NCBI GenBank assembly: GCA_030386875.1
Contig: CM059562.1
Span: 77,744,095 to 77,808,094, forward strand
Direction: 5' to 3'
Length of the DNA: 64,000 nt
Source of the DNA: Morinoia aosen
Taxonomy: Eukaryota; Arthropoda; Malacostraca; Amphipoda; Talitridae
Shown here: piece after piece, positions 12,173 to 23,970 of the stretch
How positions within the stretch are numbered: position 1 is the stretch's first letter
How the letters are laid out: every line of letters begins with the position of its first letter
The notes under the pieces: model-generated
Told to the model about the DNA's origin: nothing
What the model saw: only the letters and a program-made list of their open reading frames with translations
Database searches by the model: none
Program-made: the position numbers and the translations under genes

Positions 12173-13749
12173 GTGTGTGATGAGGTGTTGTCTTGCAGCA
12201 TGTGTGATGAGGTGTTGTCTTGCAACATGTGTGATGAGGTGTTGTCTTGCAACATGTGTGATGAGGTGTTGTCTTGCAACATGTGTGATGAGGTGTTGTC
12301 TTGCAACATGTGTGATGAGGTGTTGTCTTGCAACATGTGTGATGAGGTGTTGTCTTGCAACATGTGTGATGAGGTGTTGTCTTGCAACATGTGTGATGAG
12401 GTGTTGTCTTGCAACATGTGTGATGAGGTGTTGTCTTGCAACATGTGTGATGAGGTGTTGTCTTGCAACATGTGTGATGAGGTGTTGTCTTGCAACATGT
12501 GTGATGAGGTGTTGTCTTGCAACATGTGTGATGAGGTGTTGTCTTGCAACATGTGTGATGAGGTGTTGTCTTGCAACATGTGTGATGAGGTGTTGTCTTG
12601 CAACATGTGTGATGAGGTGTTGTCTTGCAACATGTGTGATGAGGTGTTGTCTTGCAACATGTGTGATGAGGTGTTGTCTTGCAACATGTGTGATGAGGTG
12701 TTGTCTTGCAACATGTGTGATGAGGTGTTGTCTTGCAACATGTGTGATGAGGTGTTGTCTTGCAACATGTGTGATGAGGTGTTGTCTTGCAGCATGTGTG
12801 ATGAGGTGTTGCCTTGGAGCATGTGTGATGAGGTGTTGTCGTGCAGCATGTATGATGAGGTGTTATCTTGCAGCATGTGTGATGAGGTGTTGTCTTGCAG
12901 CATGTGTGATGAGGTGTTGTCTTGCAGCATGTGTGATGAGGTGTTGTCTTGCAGCATGTGTGATGAGGTGTTGTCTTGCAGCATGTGTGATGAGGTGTTG
13001 TCTTGCAGCATGTGTGATGAGGTGTTGTCTTGCAGCATGTGTGATGAGGTGTTGTCTTGCAGCCTGAGTGATAAGGTGTTGTCTTGCAGCATGTGTGATG
13101 AGGTGTTGTCTTGCAGCATGTGTGATGAGGTGTTGCCTTGGAGCATGTGTGATGAGGTGTTATCTTGCAGCATGTGTGATGAGGTGTTGTCTTGCAGCAT
13201 GTGTGATGAGGTGTTGTTTTGCAGCATGTGTGATGAGGTGTTGTCTTGCAGCATGTGTGATGAGGTGTTGCCTTGGAGCATGTATGATGAGGTGTTATCT
13301 TGCAGCATGTGTGATGAGGTGTTTTCTTGCAGCATGTGTGATGAGGTGTTGTCTTGCAGCATGAGTGATGAGGTGTTGTCTTGGAGCATGTGTGATGAGG
13401 TGTTGTCTTGCAGCATGTGTGATGAGGTGTTGTCTTGCAGCATGAGTGATGAGGTGTTGTCTTGCAGCATGTGTGATGAGGTGTTATCTTGCAGCATGTG
13501 TGATGAGGTGTTTTCTTGCAGCATGTGTGATGAGGTGTTGTCTTGCAGCATGAGTGATGAGGTGTTGTCTTGGAGCATGTGTGATGAGGTGTTGTCTTGC
13601 AGCATGTGTGATGAGGTGTTGTCTTGCAGCATGAGTGATGAGGTGTTGTCTTGCAGCATGTGTGATGAGGTGTTGTCTTGCAGCATGAGTGATAAGGTGT
13701 TGTCTTGCAGCATGAGTGATGAAGTGTTGTCTTGCAGCATGTGTGATGG
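12173..13749 (+). repeat. 27-bp minisatellite, about 58 units
   Basis: Uninterrupted 27-bp units built around GATGAGGTGTTGTCTTGC followed by A(A/G)CATGTGT. The first unit carries AGCAT, the next 21 carry AACAT and look identical, and the remainder carry AGCAT with scattered variants (CCTTGG, TTATC, TTTTC, ATGAGTG, ATGTATG). Because 27 is nine codons, four frames stay open: plus 12,158-13,813 (551 codons, nine-residue CDEVLSCNM), plus 12,114-13,067, minus 12,133-13,872 (579 codons, nine-residue MLQDNTSSH) and a short minus frame. Long frames on both strands of one short repeat are the signature of repeat length, not of a gene. There are no spacers, so it is not a CRISPR array. Confidence 0.95.
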
Positions 13750-15435
13750 TAGTTGTCGGGTTGCCCAATCTGGATTCTGTTCGATCAAACTATTGTTTAA
13801 GCTACTCAGTTGATGCACGCAGCGAAAGGTGTTCACAGTTTCATCAGATTCCAGAAGCTCGTGGTACACCACACTTTTTCGATCCCATCAAATGCACAGT
13901 ATTGCCTTTCTATTGAAGTACTTGGGTTCTGCATTCTATATGGATAGATGTCATGGGTTAACTATTAATTTTGGCGTTGCTGACTCCTGAAATAGAAACA
14001 TTTTTTGTCTTCGATTACTACGCGATACTAGAACGACTTTCTTTAATGCCAAGAAAGCCCCATTTCTCACTTCGTGACACACATGTTTTTATAGGGACTT
14101 AAATTAAGCATGTAAACCTCACAAATTCAATAGCAAGTTAAACTCAAATTCGGTTGCTCATCAACGGTATTTTGACAGGTACTGAACTAGCAATAAAGTC
14201 GTACAGCAGTTGAGAGTGCGAGCGAACCAATCTTTACTTCCACCACCCAGAGGAGAAATTGAGAATTATTACCCAGCGCACCTGGTATCTAAATACTCAA
14301 TACAACGAGTTTTTTGCCGGAACTCTCCCCTGATTCGAAGCACCGGTCCGTCAAGGTCCTGCTCGTCGAGCTGTCCAGGAAGAGCTAACCCTCGAGTGGA
14401 GTTGTTCTGTCCTCGAGAGGGGAGTTTTTCTTCGAGTTATAGAAGTTTTTAGGACAGATCCGACATGCACTCAGTAATGCACTCGACCAACTTCCCAAAG
14501 AAAACTTCTCAAAGAAGTCCGACACGGAAAGTTTGTCGAAGGTTTGTTCTGTATTGGTGACGCTGCAATAGTTATTAGAAGATAAATACGGTTCAGGAGC
14601 CTTCCGACAATGGGGACGGCGGTAAAAAGAATGAGTCGTGCACGATTTTTCGAATTCTTAAAATAAGTCTTCTCTTCAGAAAATCTTTATGTTAATCAGC
14701 ATGGTTGTAGATCAATTTTTATAATTTGTCTACACTCTTCGAATATTGACTACAACCTTGCTAATTTATTCCGCTGCTGCGGTCCGTAATTTAAATGTGC
14801 TCTTATCGGTGAATTGACACTGGTTAGAGCCTGAATTAAATCGACTTCATTCTGAAGTATTTTTATTACTTACGCTAGAACAACTCGTTCGAATTTTACT
14901 TATCACCCTTCCAGCACACAGCCTGGTCACGGCAGCAACGCAGCCTTCTTTGCAATTTTAATTTTGTAAATGTTCAAAAATTTTCGTTATTAATATGTTT
15001 ACCTAGTCCATAATGTGCTTTCTATGTGTAAAGCAGTCTCAAAATATCATTATTCGACTTAACGCACCTCTGCTCAGTGCTCAGTAGTGACTGCCTCTGT
15101 TGGCCTATCCCGTGGAGGGAGGCCTATCCATGGTAGTGATCCGTTGCCTCTCTGGCGCAGCGCAATCACAGAAAGCTCAAATCACACCGAGTTTTTTTTT
15201 TACCTTCAACCATACCTCGTAAAACGTACAAATGAGGCATTAGGATAAAATGGATAAACTATTTGCCTTCAGTGTGTTATGGAAGAATTTGCCGGGTCCA
15301 GAATTTTTTAGCAACGCTGACACCACAAAACTGCTCGATGGTCTCACGAGGAGTGCGTCACCGCAGGAAGCGGCACCGAAGAGGCGGAAGGAAGCCTCCG
15401 CTGAACTAGGGCAGGATTTTTTTATATTCCAGGCG
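13750..15435. other. Unique sequence with two GC-richer patches
   Basis: Mixed composition. GC-richer patches lie at about 14,210-14,450 and 15,070-15,430, each with a frame of 70-80 codons and no recognisable domain. A short direct repeat (GGCCTATCC, about 15,102 and 15,121) lies in the second. No gene assigned. Confidence 0.5.
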
Positions 15436-15439
15436 ACAA

Positions 15440-15810
15440 TGGTCTCTCGGTTGTCACGTTGAAAATAGCTCCATTATTTTAGTCTAATAATTTTGCATCA
15501 AATAACAATGTCGATTAAAATCCATGTAATTTTTTATCTATTTTCATTATATTACAACCTGAGTTCTAGACATTCTAGTTAGTAATTGTCGCTCGGTTGT
15601 CACGTTGAAAATGGTTCCATTATTTTAGTCTAATAATTTTGCATCAAAGAACAATGTCGAATGAAATGCGCGATAATTTTGAACCTATTTTCATTATATT
15701 GAAACTCGACTTCTGGACATTCTAGTTAGCAATTGTCGCTCTGTTGTCCCGTTGAGACTTGTTCCCATGATTAAAGACTAATAATTTTACATTAAAGAAT
15801 TCTAAAGAAA
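15440..15810 (+). repeat. Tandem repeat, unit 146-147 bp, about 2.5 copies
   Basis: Anchors CTCGGTTGTCACGTTG at 15,446 and 15,592, and the diverged CTCTGTTGTCCCGTTG at 15,739, set a period of 146-147 bp. Shared internal words include TAGTCTAATAATTTTGCATC and CATTCTAGTTAG. Copies 1 and 2 are closer to each other than to the truncated copy 3. Confidence 0.85.
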
Positions 15811-16299
15811 TGTACTGTCCCTGAACTTGGGACTTATTTTCCTGTTGTATATGGAAGTGTTCTCGCACGTATTTATTGAGAAAATGTTTTGAAAAGTTGC
15901 ACGGAAGAATAAAGGTAAATCTTGACCATATTATTATTTCAGTGCTACTTTTTGTGCCTGTTTGAATTGATACTACGATTAATTCTTGAGAAAGTGTAAA
16001 GCTTAACAAATATTTCCCTGTTTTCCTGTTCAATTCTTACTTTTGCTGCATGCCACTCGCTGTTCTTTCACAATTAGTTTTGTACTGTACTGTACGAGAG
16101 TAACAACTCACAAAACAACACAAAATACCAGCATTGAAAAATTGTTTTTAAATTTTGCATAGAAGCATCCTACATTGTTTCCCTAAAATCTTACATTGCA
16201 CCACAATCTCGACTTTATATGTAAAAAAATGAAAGCTGTGCTCAGAGGTGTCTTGTGGCAGCATTCACTGTGCAGCACTGAAAGAAGCCATTGGACTTG

Positions 16300-16645
16300 T
16301 AGCGTGGAGAGCCATCCAGTTATTACACCCAGCTGGCCATCCAGCTCCTCTGCGGAGCTGGCAATTCAGCTCCTGTATGTAACCAGTAATCCAGTTCATA
16401 CACGCAGCTGGCAATTCAGCTTCTGTATGTAGCTGGTAATCCACCTCCTGTATGTAGCTAGTAATCCAGCTCCTGTATGTAGCTAGTAATCAAGTTCATA
16501 CACACAGCAGGCAATCCAGCTCCTGCACGTAGCTGCACGGCAATATAGTATATACACTAACCTACTGCGCCAGCTCTCACACGCAGCTCGTAAAATCCAG
16601 CCCCTACACGCAACTGTTAATTAGTTCTCACATGCAATTGGCAAT
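16300..16645 (+). repeat. Degenerate 25-bp minisatellite
   Basis: Units are based on AATCCAGCTCCTGTATGTAG with CTGG or CTAG linkers and repeat about every 25 bases. They are clearest at 16,410-16,530 and decay outward. About 12-13 copies can be traced. Confidence 0.75.
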
Positions 16646-16664
16646 CCAGCTTTGGCCACATAAA

Positions 16665-16835
16665 TGCCAATTTGGCAACCCTGATCGAAGGCAGCTTAAC
16701 TGCTCGAATAATTAGCGCTCGTTAATGCGCCTGCATCCCCATAAAGAACTGGATTGTGAACAGCTGCTCCGATCTCGGTAATCAGATGCACCGTAAAACT
16801 CTTCCAATAATGCTGGGAATTGATTGGCGGAGAAA
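16665..16835. promoter_or_regulatory. Candidate regulatory island (speculative)
   Basis: Unique, GC-richer sequence immediately after the 25-bp repeat, with a homeodomain-type core ATAATTAGCGCTCG near 16,708 and a CAGCTG E-box near 16,761. Listed only because such islands recur in this window. No gene or conservation evidence. Confidence 0.18.
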
Positions 16836-17550
16836 AATTTCAGGTTCACTACTCGATTAGGAAATTGAAACGAGCTACTCTGAAATTAAAATTTATTCAA
16901 TAATAGCCGCGTCTGTCTGTCCGTACGCTGTACTTTGAAAACATTACACGATTAGGTCCGTAGCACGGTTGCGAGATTCAAATATGTACTTCGCATCCGT
17001 GCACTAGCACACCAGATGATAGGTCTGAGATAGGCTTTCGCTGTTATATAATACGGGTTTCACGCGCGAATTGCAGCTTAAACTTGAAAAAAGTGCCGTC
17101 ATATTAGAAAGCCCGGGTGCGGTTTTTCAGAAAACTACAATTATCAATTGCAGTTGCGTCATTATCGTTCCCTCCCGTTTGCAAATGAAAGGAATAGCTG
17201 ATCCGTAACACGGATTTATGTTTTGTTGGTAATTTTTCCCACAGTCAATAAAACTTTTAAAATGAGTTACCAGCGAACGTGTCCGAAATTTTATTAGTTC
17301 CCTTTGACAATTTATTCTATTTTCTACAGAAAGAATTTACGTAATCAAAACAAATTCCTCGTTAGCTTTTGGTGACGTACATGAATTGACGTGATGTGGA
17401 CACCTAGCAATAGACAGAGACAAGCTCGTGATTAGTCGGCTTGATCCTGCTGCTAAATGGCAGCTCTGCACCCTTGTATGCAGCCAATAGGCTTTGATTG
17501 CCCATTGCAACTCACTTGTTCTATTTACGTACATGTCATGCGATTGCTTC
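16836..17550. other. Unique stretch, no gene recognised
   Basis: Non-repetitive. The minus-strand frame at 17,337-17,666 (109 codons) runs into the duplicated sequence downstream and has no recognisable domain. It is probably chance. Confidence 0.5.
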
Positions 17551-17554
17551 GTTT

Positions 17555-17870
17555 CTATAGGTAAATCAGCAGACATGTTAAACATAATGTTTAAGACTTG
17601 GATATGTCTTTCCAGCCAAGGTACGTACAGTTCTCTATACTGATGCAATTTAGTTATAGTACACATATACGTTCATACGAAATTAGTAATCTATGAAATT
17701 TGATGAGATGATATGGTAAATCAACAGACACTCTGAGCACATGTTAAACATCATGCTTAAAACTTGTATATGTCTTTCCAGCAAAGAGACATACAGATTT
17801 TCTTAGTGACCTACAGTTTACTTACTCTATATACATCCACGCTGAATTAGCAATCAATAATATGTGATGA
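17555..17870 (+). repeat. Diverged tandem duplication, about 155-165 bp
   Basis: GGTAAATCAGCAGAC near 17,560 recurs as GGTAAATCAACAGAC near 17,715. Both are followed by ATGTTAAACAT, ATATGTCTTTCCAGC and a similar tail (ACGAAATTAGTAATC versus GCTGAATTAGCAATC). Two copies, separated by many substitutions and small indels. Confidence 0.75.
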
Positions 17871-18059
17871 GCAAATTTGCAGCTTACATGTAGGTGTGTC
17901 CTACACAGTATTTAGACACTACAAATACTTTAACTAATGCAAGTCAAATGTAAATCTTCATAGAATTCTAATTCAAACACAAATCATTTTATCGACCAGC
18001 TCAGAGGACTAGTTCAGTATCAATAATAGTTTAACACAGAAATCCCTGAAGAGTCACCG

Positions 18060-18520
18060 ACGTTTTTGGTTCGTAAGCATCATGCACTGGCAGCTCATGT
18101 TATTGGTCCCACGACAACGCTATGAAGTTCAATTATCCCAGCTTACGATAATGAAGGGAAATTTCCGCCTCCCATCCGGGGCACTGCCCCCATTGCCAGT
18201 TAATTAGCCTCGTTGTTGATCAGCACCGTGATAAAGAAATAGAGACCTAATATGATAGTGGGGGGCGTGCGCGCGATGGTAAAATGATGTGCAGAGTTCG
18301 CTTGTCATAAACAGACCATTAAATTCATGGCTGTGGAGTCTAAATTTATAGCCGGACCAGCTATGGTTTTAGCCGCCCAGTGCCAGGAATATACTTGGGC
18401 AGCTGAAATCGTAGATGCGCCGGCGAAAAAGTTAGACGGGATGAGTAATGTTGAGGTGTTGGTGAGGTGCAAAATAGCGTTCTGCTGCGAAGAACATCGT
18501 TTAAAATCAGAAAACTAGGT
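18060..18520. promoter_or_regulatory. Candidate regulatory island (speculative)
   Basis: A GC-richer unique block with GTTAATTAGC near 18,198, an alternating purine-pyrimidine run GTGCGCGCG near 18,267 and TTTATAGC near 18,344. The plus frame at 18,327-18,518 (63 codons) has no recognised domain. An enhancer-like element is one reading; an unrecognised exon is another. Confidence 0.2.
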
Positions 18521-19200
18521 TTGAATGCCAGGTTTGGATAACCTATAATTTAAATTCGGAGCAAAATTCATGATGCATCATTATTTGACTTAACCATTCG
18601 TCACCCACACCGATAACCAAATTGTTTTCAGATTTTATCGTGGGTGAATGGTGAATGATGTTAAAGCATTCGATAATTTGTGTTGAAGGGCTTGGTTACT
18701 ACAATCGAAAATATGAAATACTTCAAACATGCCCTGAGAAATACGTGGCAAAATGTTATTTCGTCTTGTTATTGTTGCGCTAGATTGGGAAAACAGGTGA
18801 ATCATTCGCATAAATGAGATGGCAATCATTGTCGTTTTGTGTTTGAAATGTCACAGCAACTCTAGCATGCGTGAAGCCCTGAATGCTTAATGAGCGCTGA
18901 ATAATAATTTGCTCATGACATATATAAAATGCCAACCATAATTACGTAATCTAGAATTAATTCATCATATGAGAACTGCGAGCAAATTAGAATGTTATAA
19001 GCTCATCAAGAGAGATGTTAATATGGAAACATTCTTTACGCAACGGGATGATTCACCGCTCTCGCCACTGATATCGATTCAGCCCATAGTTCAGCTAAAC
19101 GTCCGTAGCCAGTGAAATTACTTGAAATATTCATTAATATCATATTTAAAAATTTAAGGAGCTTGCATTAAAGCACACCATGACTGTACGGTTGCCATTT
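18521..19200. other. AT-rich stretch, no gene recognised
   Basis: No frames beyond chance length, no array and no recognised RNA gene. Confidence 0.55.
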
Positions 19201-19202
19201 TT

Positions 19203-19560
19203 ATATCGAGGTAAAAATGTGCATGTATAAGCCACTATATGGTGGTAGAAATGTGCATTCATAAGCCACTATATCGTGGTAGAAATGTGCATGTATAAGC
19301 CACTATATGGCGGTAGAAATGTACATGTATAAGCCACTATGTAATGGTAGAAATGCGCACACATAAGCCACTATTTGGTGGTAGAAATGTGCATGCATAA
19401 GCCACTATATCGTGGTAGAAATGTGTATGTATAAGCCACCATATGGCGGTAGAAATATGCATGTATAGGCCACTATATCGTGGTAGAAGTGTGCATGTAT
19501 AAGCGACTATATGGTGGAAGAAATGTGCATGTATAAGCCACTATATGGTGGTAGAAACGT
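19203..19560 (+). repeat. 34-bp minisatellite, about 10 units
   Basis: Units combine ATGTGCATGTATAAGCCACT with ATATGGTGGTAGAA. Variation is mostly single substitutions (ATATCGTGG, ATATGGCGG, GTAATGG). The 5' flank holds a decayed partial unit. No frame is preserved, since 34 is not a multiple of three. Confidence 0.93.
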
Positions 19561-19859
19561 CATGTACAGATAAGCTACGTTGTATCTGCACCTGCATCGA
19601 ATTAATTGATACATTGGCTCTATGGGCCTGTACGCCCAAGAGTGTTCTGAGAACACAGGTTTTGTAAAAGTGCTAGGATTCAATTAAGCATTTTCTGCAG
19701 TAGGATACGATGAATAATTATTTAAAGACCGATGCTTAGATTGATTCATTGAGGTAGAAAAGACTAATTACCTGATGCAACGTAAAATGTCTGAAAAATT
19801 TTCCAAGGTTGGATATTCTGAGTTCTGAGGAAGGATGCCAGATTTATTTTCTGAAATAG

Positions 19860-20345
19860 GACACTCAAATTAATTATCTAACACAGGATACCCAGGTTAG
19901 TTATCGGAAATATGATACACAAATTAGTTATCTGACACAGCGCACAATCTAACTTGTCTCACCTGGGCATGTATTTTAAGCCACATACCTTAAGTGCCCA
20001 AGAGTTACTAATAACTCAATATTGATGAGTTTGCGTCTCCACCTGCATTCGTGAAAGTTTGTGTAATTAATACGTAATTTATATTACCTTTATTATTTGT
20101 TTCATTTCAGGTATTTGGATTACATCAAAGCCTTATATCACATCGATTGTTGGATTCTGTTGATAATGTTAACTCTGATATTTATGTGAACCACTTGGGT
20201 TACCCAGGATTACTTGTGTTCGGTAGATTATGAAAACTATGAAATTTATGTGAACTACTTGGGTGACCCTGCTTACCCAGGATTACTTGGGTTCTGTAGA
20301 TTATGTAGATTATAAGATTTTTCTGAACCACTTGTGATACCCAGT
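19860..20345 (+). repeat. Two decayed duplications in AT-rich DNA
   Basis: At about 19,865-19,945 the word AATTA(A/G)TTATCTNACACAG recurs with an intermediate variant. At about 20,190-20,345 a segment of roughly 70-90 bp is repeated, sharing GAACCACTTGGG, TTACCCAGGATTACTTG and GTAGATTATG. Both are old. Confidence 0.6.
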
Positions 20346-22595
20346 GAACTTGATGCGTTCATCTTCTTTAGCTACCTGCGTACTACGAAATAATCTGCTA
20401 GTTAATTACTTTCAATATTTCAGTTGTTTGGATACTTAGGTTAATTGACTCACCTGAAGATCTTAGTCGATTAGGTAACTGGAGTTACTTGATTACCTGA
20501 ATACCAGGTTTCTCGCCCATTACTTCTCTTCTTACTGCAGTTAACTACGCGGCTTCATGCAACGGGGTCCCAGTGTTGTCAAAGGCAGGGATTAATTTTA
20601 AATATACCCCAATTAGATGACATGGCGAAAACTCTTTTCTAAGAACAAACGTGTTCTTGAAGGGTTTTCAAACGGCGTTACCAATAGGAAATTTGTGAAA
20701 TAATTTGTTCGTGAGCTTTCTTTCATACAAGATTATCAAAGTTGAATGTACCTCCTGACAAAATTTGGTGTAATCAATTACAGAAGTTTAAAAGAAATAC
20801 TGAACATGATTACTAACTTCTCACCTAAAAATAACCCATTTACGTGTTCAAAACCGAGGAAATTTTCTCAAATTATTCCGCCATGAACTTTAACTTCACA
20901 TTTGAGTGTTCGCAACAGTGGCTTTATTTCTCTCGTCAGTGGCACGCGTGGGCAGAGAAGCCAGCACTCCTTGGCTGCGTGCAGCCATTCAAATTGGCTT
21001 AGACGACTTGCGCAAATCCGCTCATCCTCCAGGCTACAGCCAATGAGATCGTCGGATTCATTGAATCGGATGAAGATTAGTCAGCTCTGCTCACGACGAA
21101 TCAATATTGCAAACTTCATAAACTCCTAAGCATTGTGCAATAGAAGGCGCAAGTGTAATCTTCAACTTTTTTTGAAGCTTGATTGAGTTCTAAATAAACG
21201 GCGCTTTACTTCATTAATTGCGTGCCTTCAAGTCAGCGAGGTTTTCACTGCAATATGCTTCTGACGTCGCCTTATATAAAAAGCAGCAGGATTTAATACC
21301 CTGTTTGCTCAAGGATAATCCCGACGGGACACTCAAGCTCTATTAGTACATGATGGATAATCCATCTGCGCAAACGACATAAAATACTCGGATGCGCTCG
21401 TATAAGTACCGTGAACGATGGAGTATCCGATGGCATATTTTATTCACAGAAAGATGAAGTCTAATGGACGAGGTGAGCTGAGTGAGAAATGCACTGCGAA
21501 ATTATGCATCTGCTGCCGGTCGCCATGCGCTGATGCATCGCTCAACTCGATCCTTCAAATACTCAAAGAAATACGAATTCTTTTCCTCTCTGCGTTGCAA
21601 GCGTATTGTGAGAATAGTCTTCCTGCGTGCCACGGCATGGGCAGCTTCCACTATTTTCTGTGCAAAATGTTTACTCATATTGAGTCTCTCATCCATGTTT
21701 TTCCTTGCTGAGCAAAGGAGAAGAAAGTTTTTGACGCGGTTTTATGTCTTTCCATCGGTTTCCGGTTTCGCGGTTTCCATCTTAGGGGAGAGAAACAACC
21801 CCAAAATACTGAATCCCGCTTCCATTTGCTTTTTTTTAAATTTCAATCAAATGGTTATAAATTTACCTGCTACATAACATATGAATGTGTTTGTTTTCTG
21901 GATCTATGTCGTGCATATTCACCGACAAAAAATGAAGCATCCTCTCGTTTGATTAGAAAACCTACTATTAAGACTTTAGTTCTAAACGTCGGTTGCATTG
22001 TGCGATTCGAATCTGATTTTGCAGTTTCTAATGATGTTCAACCATAGGTTCTAAGTAAACGATAACTCACACAATGAACCTTCTAGCATGACGCATGTGT
22101 ATGTAACGTAGAGTATTTTAGACGTTTAAACTTCGACGAGCTGTGGCTCCAAATCTTCTCAACCCTCATGACAAAGTATCACTTTAACAAATAGAGAGTT
22201 AGTATGCTTCGTACTGGCGTAAAATCAATTTTTTACCGGTAACAAGATAAGCACAACAAAGAAAAATAATGCACGGCAATGTTCAGTGTCCACCATTATC
22301 CATAAGAAACTTTGAACTTTTCATAGTTGAAAACACAAAACAAAGAATGCTGCCTAGGCGTCACAGAGAGGGCGGAATTTCTCATCACGCTTTTGTTGCT
22401 TCTGACAGCAGAATCACGCAAGAAAGAGCCTCATCTCTGCTGATGATGGGCGTTCGGACGTAACTAATTGAAGCATGGCGGTGGCGTCCATCAAGATTGA
22501 CATAAAAGAGTGTGGAAAGGCGACATCTCGTTATGGTGAGAGCGCTCTCACGCGCAGCTGAGTGTTGGGTCTTCGGAGCGCTGTGTGGAGCAATT
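20346..22595. other. Unique stretch, no gene recognised
   Basis: Moderately GC-richer patches lie at about 20,930-21,060 and 21,480-21,720. In the second, frames are open on both strands (plus 21,482-21,877, 131 codons; minus 21,502-21,696) with no recognisable domain. No gene assigned. Confidence 0.5.
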
Positions 22596-22604
22596 GCGTC
22601 GCAT

Positions 22605-22880
22605 GCACTTCTTGCTTGGTTTTTGCTGGCTCTGGTGCTCTTCTTGCTTATTCTTTGCTGGCTCTGCTGCCCTTCTTGCATAGTTATTACTGGCTCTGCT
22701 GCCCTTCTTCTTGTATAGTTATTGCTGGCTCTGCTGCCCTTCTTAGTAATTTCTGGCTCTGCTATCCTTCTTCCTTAGTTATTGCTGCCTCTGTTGCTCT
22801 TCTTGCTTAGTTATTGGTGGCTCTGTTGCTCTTCTTGCTTAGTTATTGGTGGCTACACTGCCCTTCTTGCCCAGGTATTT
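22605..22880 (+). repeat. 32-bp minisatellite, about 8 units
   Basis: Units follow GGCTCTG(C/T)TGC(C/T)CTTCTTGC and TTAGTTATTG(C/G)T. Indels make the spacing slightly irregular, and decayed units continue to about 22,960. The hydrophobic plus frames crossing it (22,512-22,718 and 22,562-22,810) reflect the pyrimidine-rich unit, not a membrane protein. Confidence 0.85.
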
Positions 22881-23615
22881 CTTTCTTCTCAGCAATCATT
22901 GCTTCAGCTGCCATCCTCCTAGACAATTATCATTTTTAGTTACACAGCTCTCCTCCAAGATAATTATCGGTTCTGCAGCTCTTGTCTTCAATGGTTGTTA
23001 GTTCCACGATCCACTCCTTGCTTATTTGTTCTTCTTCATTTCTGTTTAAGAATTATTGATAATGTTACTTTCTTGATTATTGTTTTACTTTCTCCTGTTG
23101 TGAAATTAGGCATTTTGCAGCTTAATTTTCTCTTCACTTATCGTTTTGGCACCTTTTTTGCTCAACAAATTTTGCTTCCGCTTCCCTCCTGCGAAATCAT
23201 TATAGAAAAGTTCGCCTCTGTTCTATAACTATTACTCTCACTCTCCTGACCCGCTTTGTAATTCCTTCCAATAGCCACAATTCAACAAATGTATTGGCAG
23301 AGCAAGCGTTTGTTTCCTGAAGCTCCAAGAGCCGCTGAAGGAAGTAAATTCGACGAACGTTCTTAAAAAACGTAGAAAAATGTTTTCTGGTCCATCAATG
23401 AGTAAACGCCTCAGTAAAATATGTAGTTGGGTAAATATGCTTCTCGCAAGTTCTTCTTTAAATCAACGTAAGTCAAATATAAGCTCACGCATCGTGTCAC
23501 GCCTCTTGTATCCTTACTATTGCAAATTTTGCTATGATTTGTATCTTGGGACAAACTTCAAAACTAAAATTTTCAGTTCGCACGAGGATGTGCTCACAAA
23601 ATAGAAATGCCCGCC
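22881..23615. other. AT-rich stretch, no gene recognised
   Basis: Pyrimidine-rich at first, then ordinary AT-rich sequence. No convincing frame, RNA gene or repeat. Confidence 0.5.
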
Positions 23616-23619
23616 CGCG

Positions 23620-23970
23620 AACGTGACAACCCAAACATCACAAAATCGATCGGTGCGCAAACCGTGTTTTGCCCCGAGCTTTAATTGCTGGGTCGCACAT
23701 TTGCATTTATCATGAGACGCAGCAACTGTTTAGGAAATGTCCAATTCATTTGCATGTTTCACGCTCAGTAAACATAAGCTTTTCAGGGCCTGACTCGAGG
23801 TCTCCCTTTGTTTGCCAGGGGCGATGGATGTGTTATTTCCCCAGTGCCTCGCTCCCAGACTGTCCTCCATCACAGCTCCAATTTTACTGCCACTTTGCGC
23901 GTTTGCCACCTTCGTTAGGGCGCTCCAAACTTTATTTCGCCCCTTTTTGGAGAGGTAACTTCGGTCTTGT
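23620..23970. promoter_or_regulatory. Candidate regulatory island (speculative)
   Basis: Unique, GC-richer sequence with an octamer-like ATTTGCATTTA near 23,698, ATTTGCATG near 23,748 and ATTCATTTGCAT. The frame at 23,669-23,995 (108 codons) lacks a recognised domain. A conserved non-coding element is plausible; evidence from sequence alone is weak. Confidence 0.2.

Noticed and set aside
12173..13749. CRISPR-like array of 27-bp direct repeats
   Set aside because: Units abut with no unique spacers, and the surroundings are eukaryotic in character. It is a minisatellite.
12133..13872. 579- and 551-codon genes on opposite strands
   Set aside because: Both read only the 27-bp unit. Nine-codon periodicity without a stop explains them, and there is no unique domain.
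22512..22810. Multi-span membrane protein
   Set aside because: Hydrophobicity comes from the 32-bp pyrimidine-rich minisatellite.
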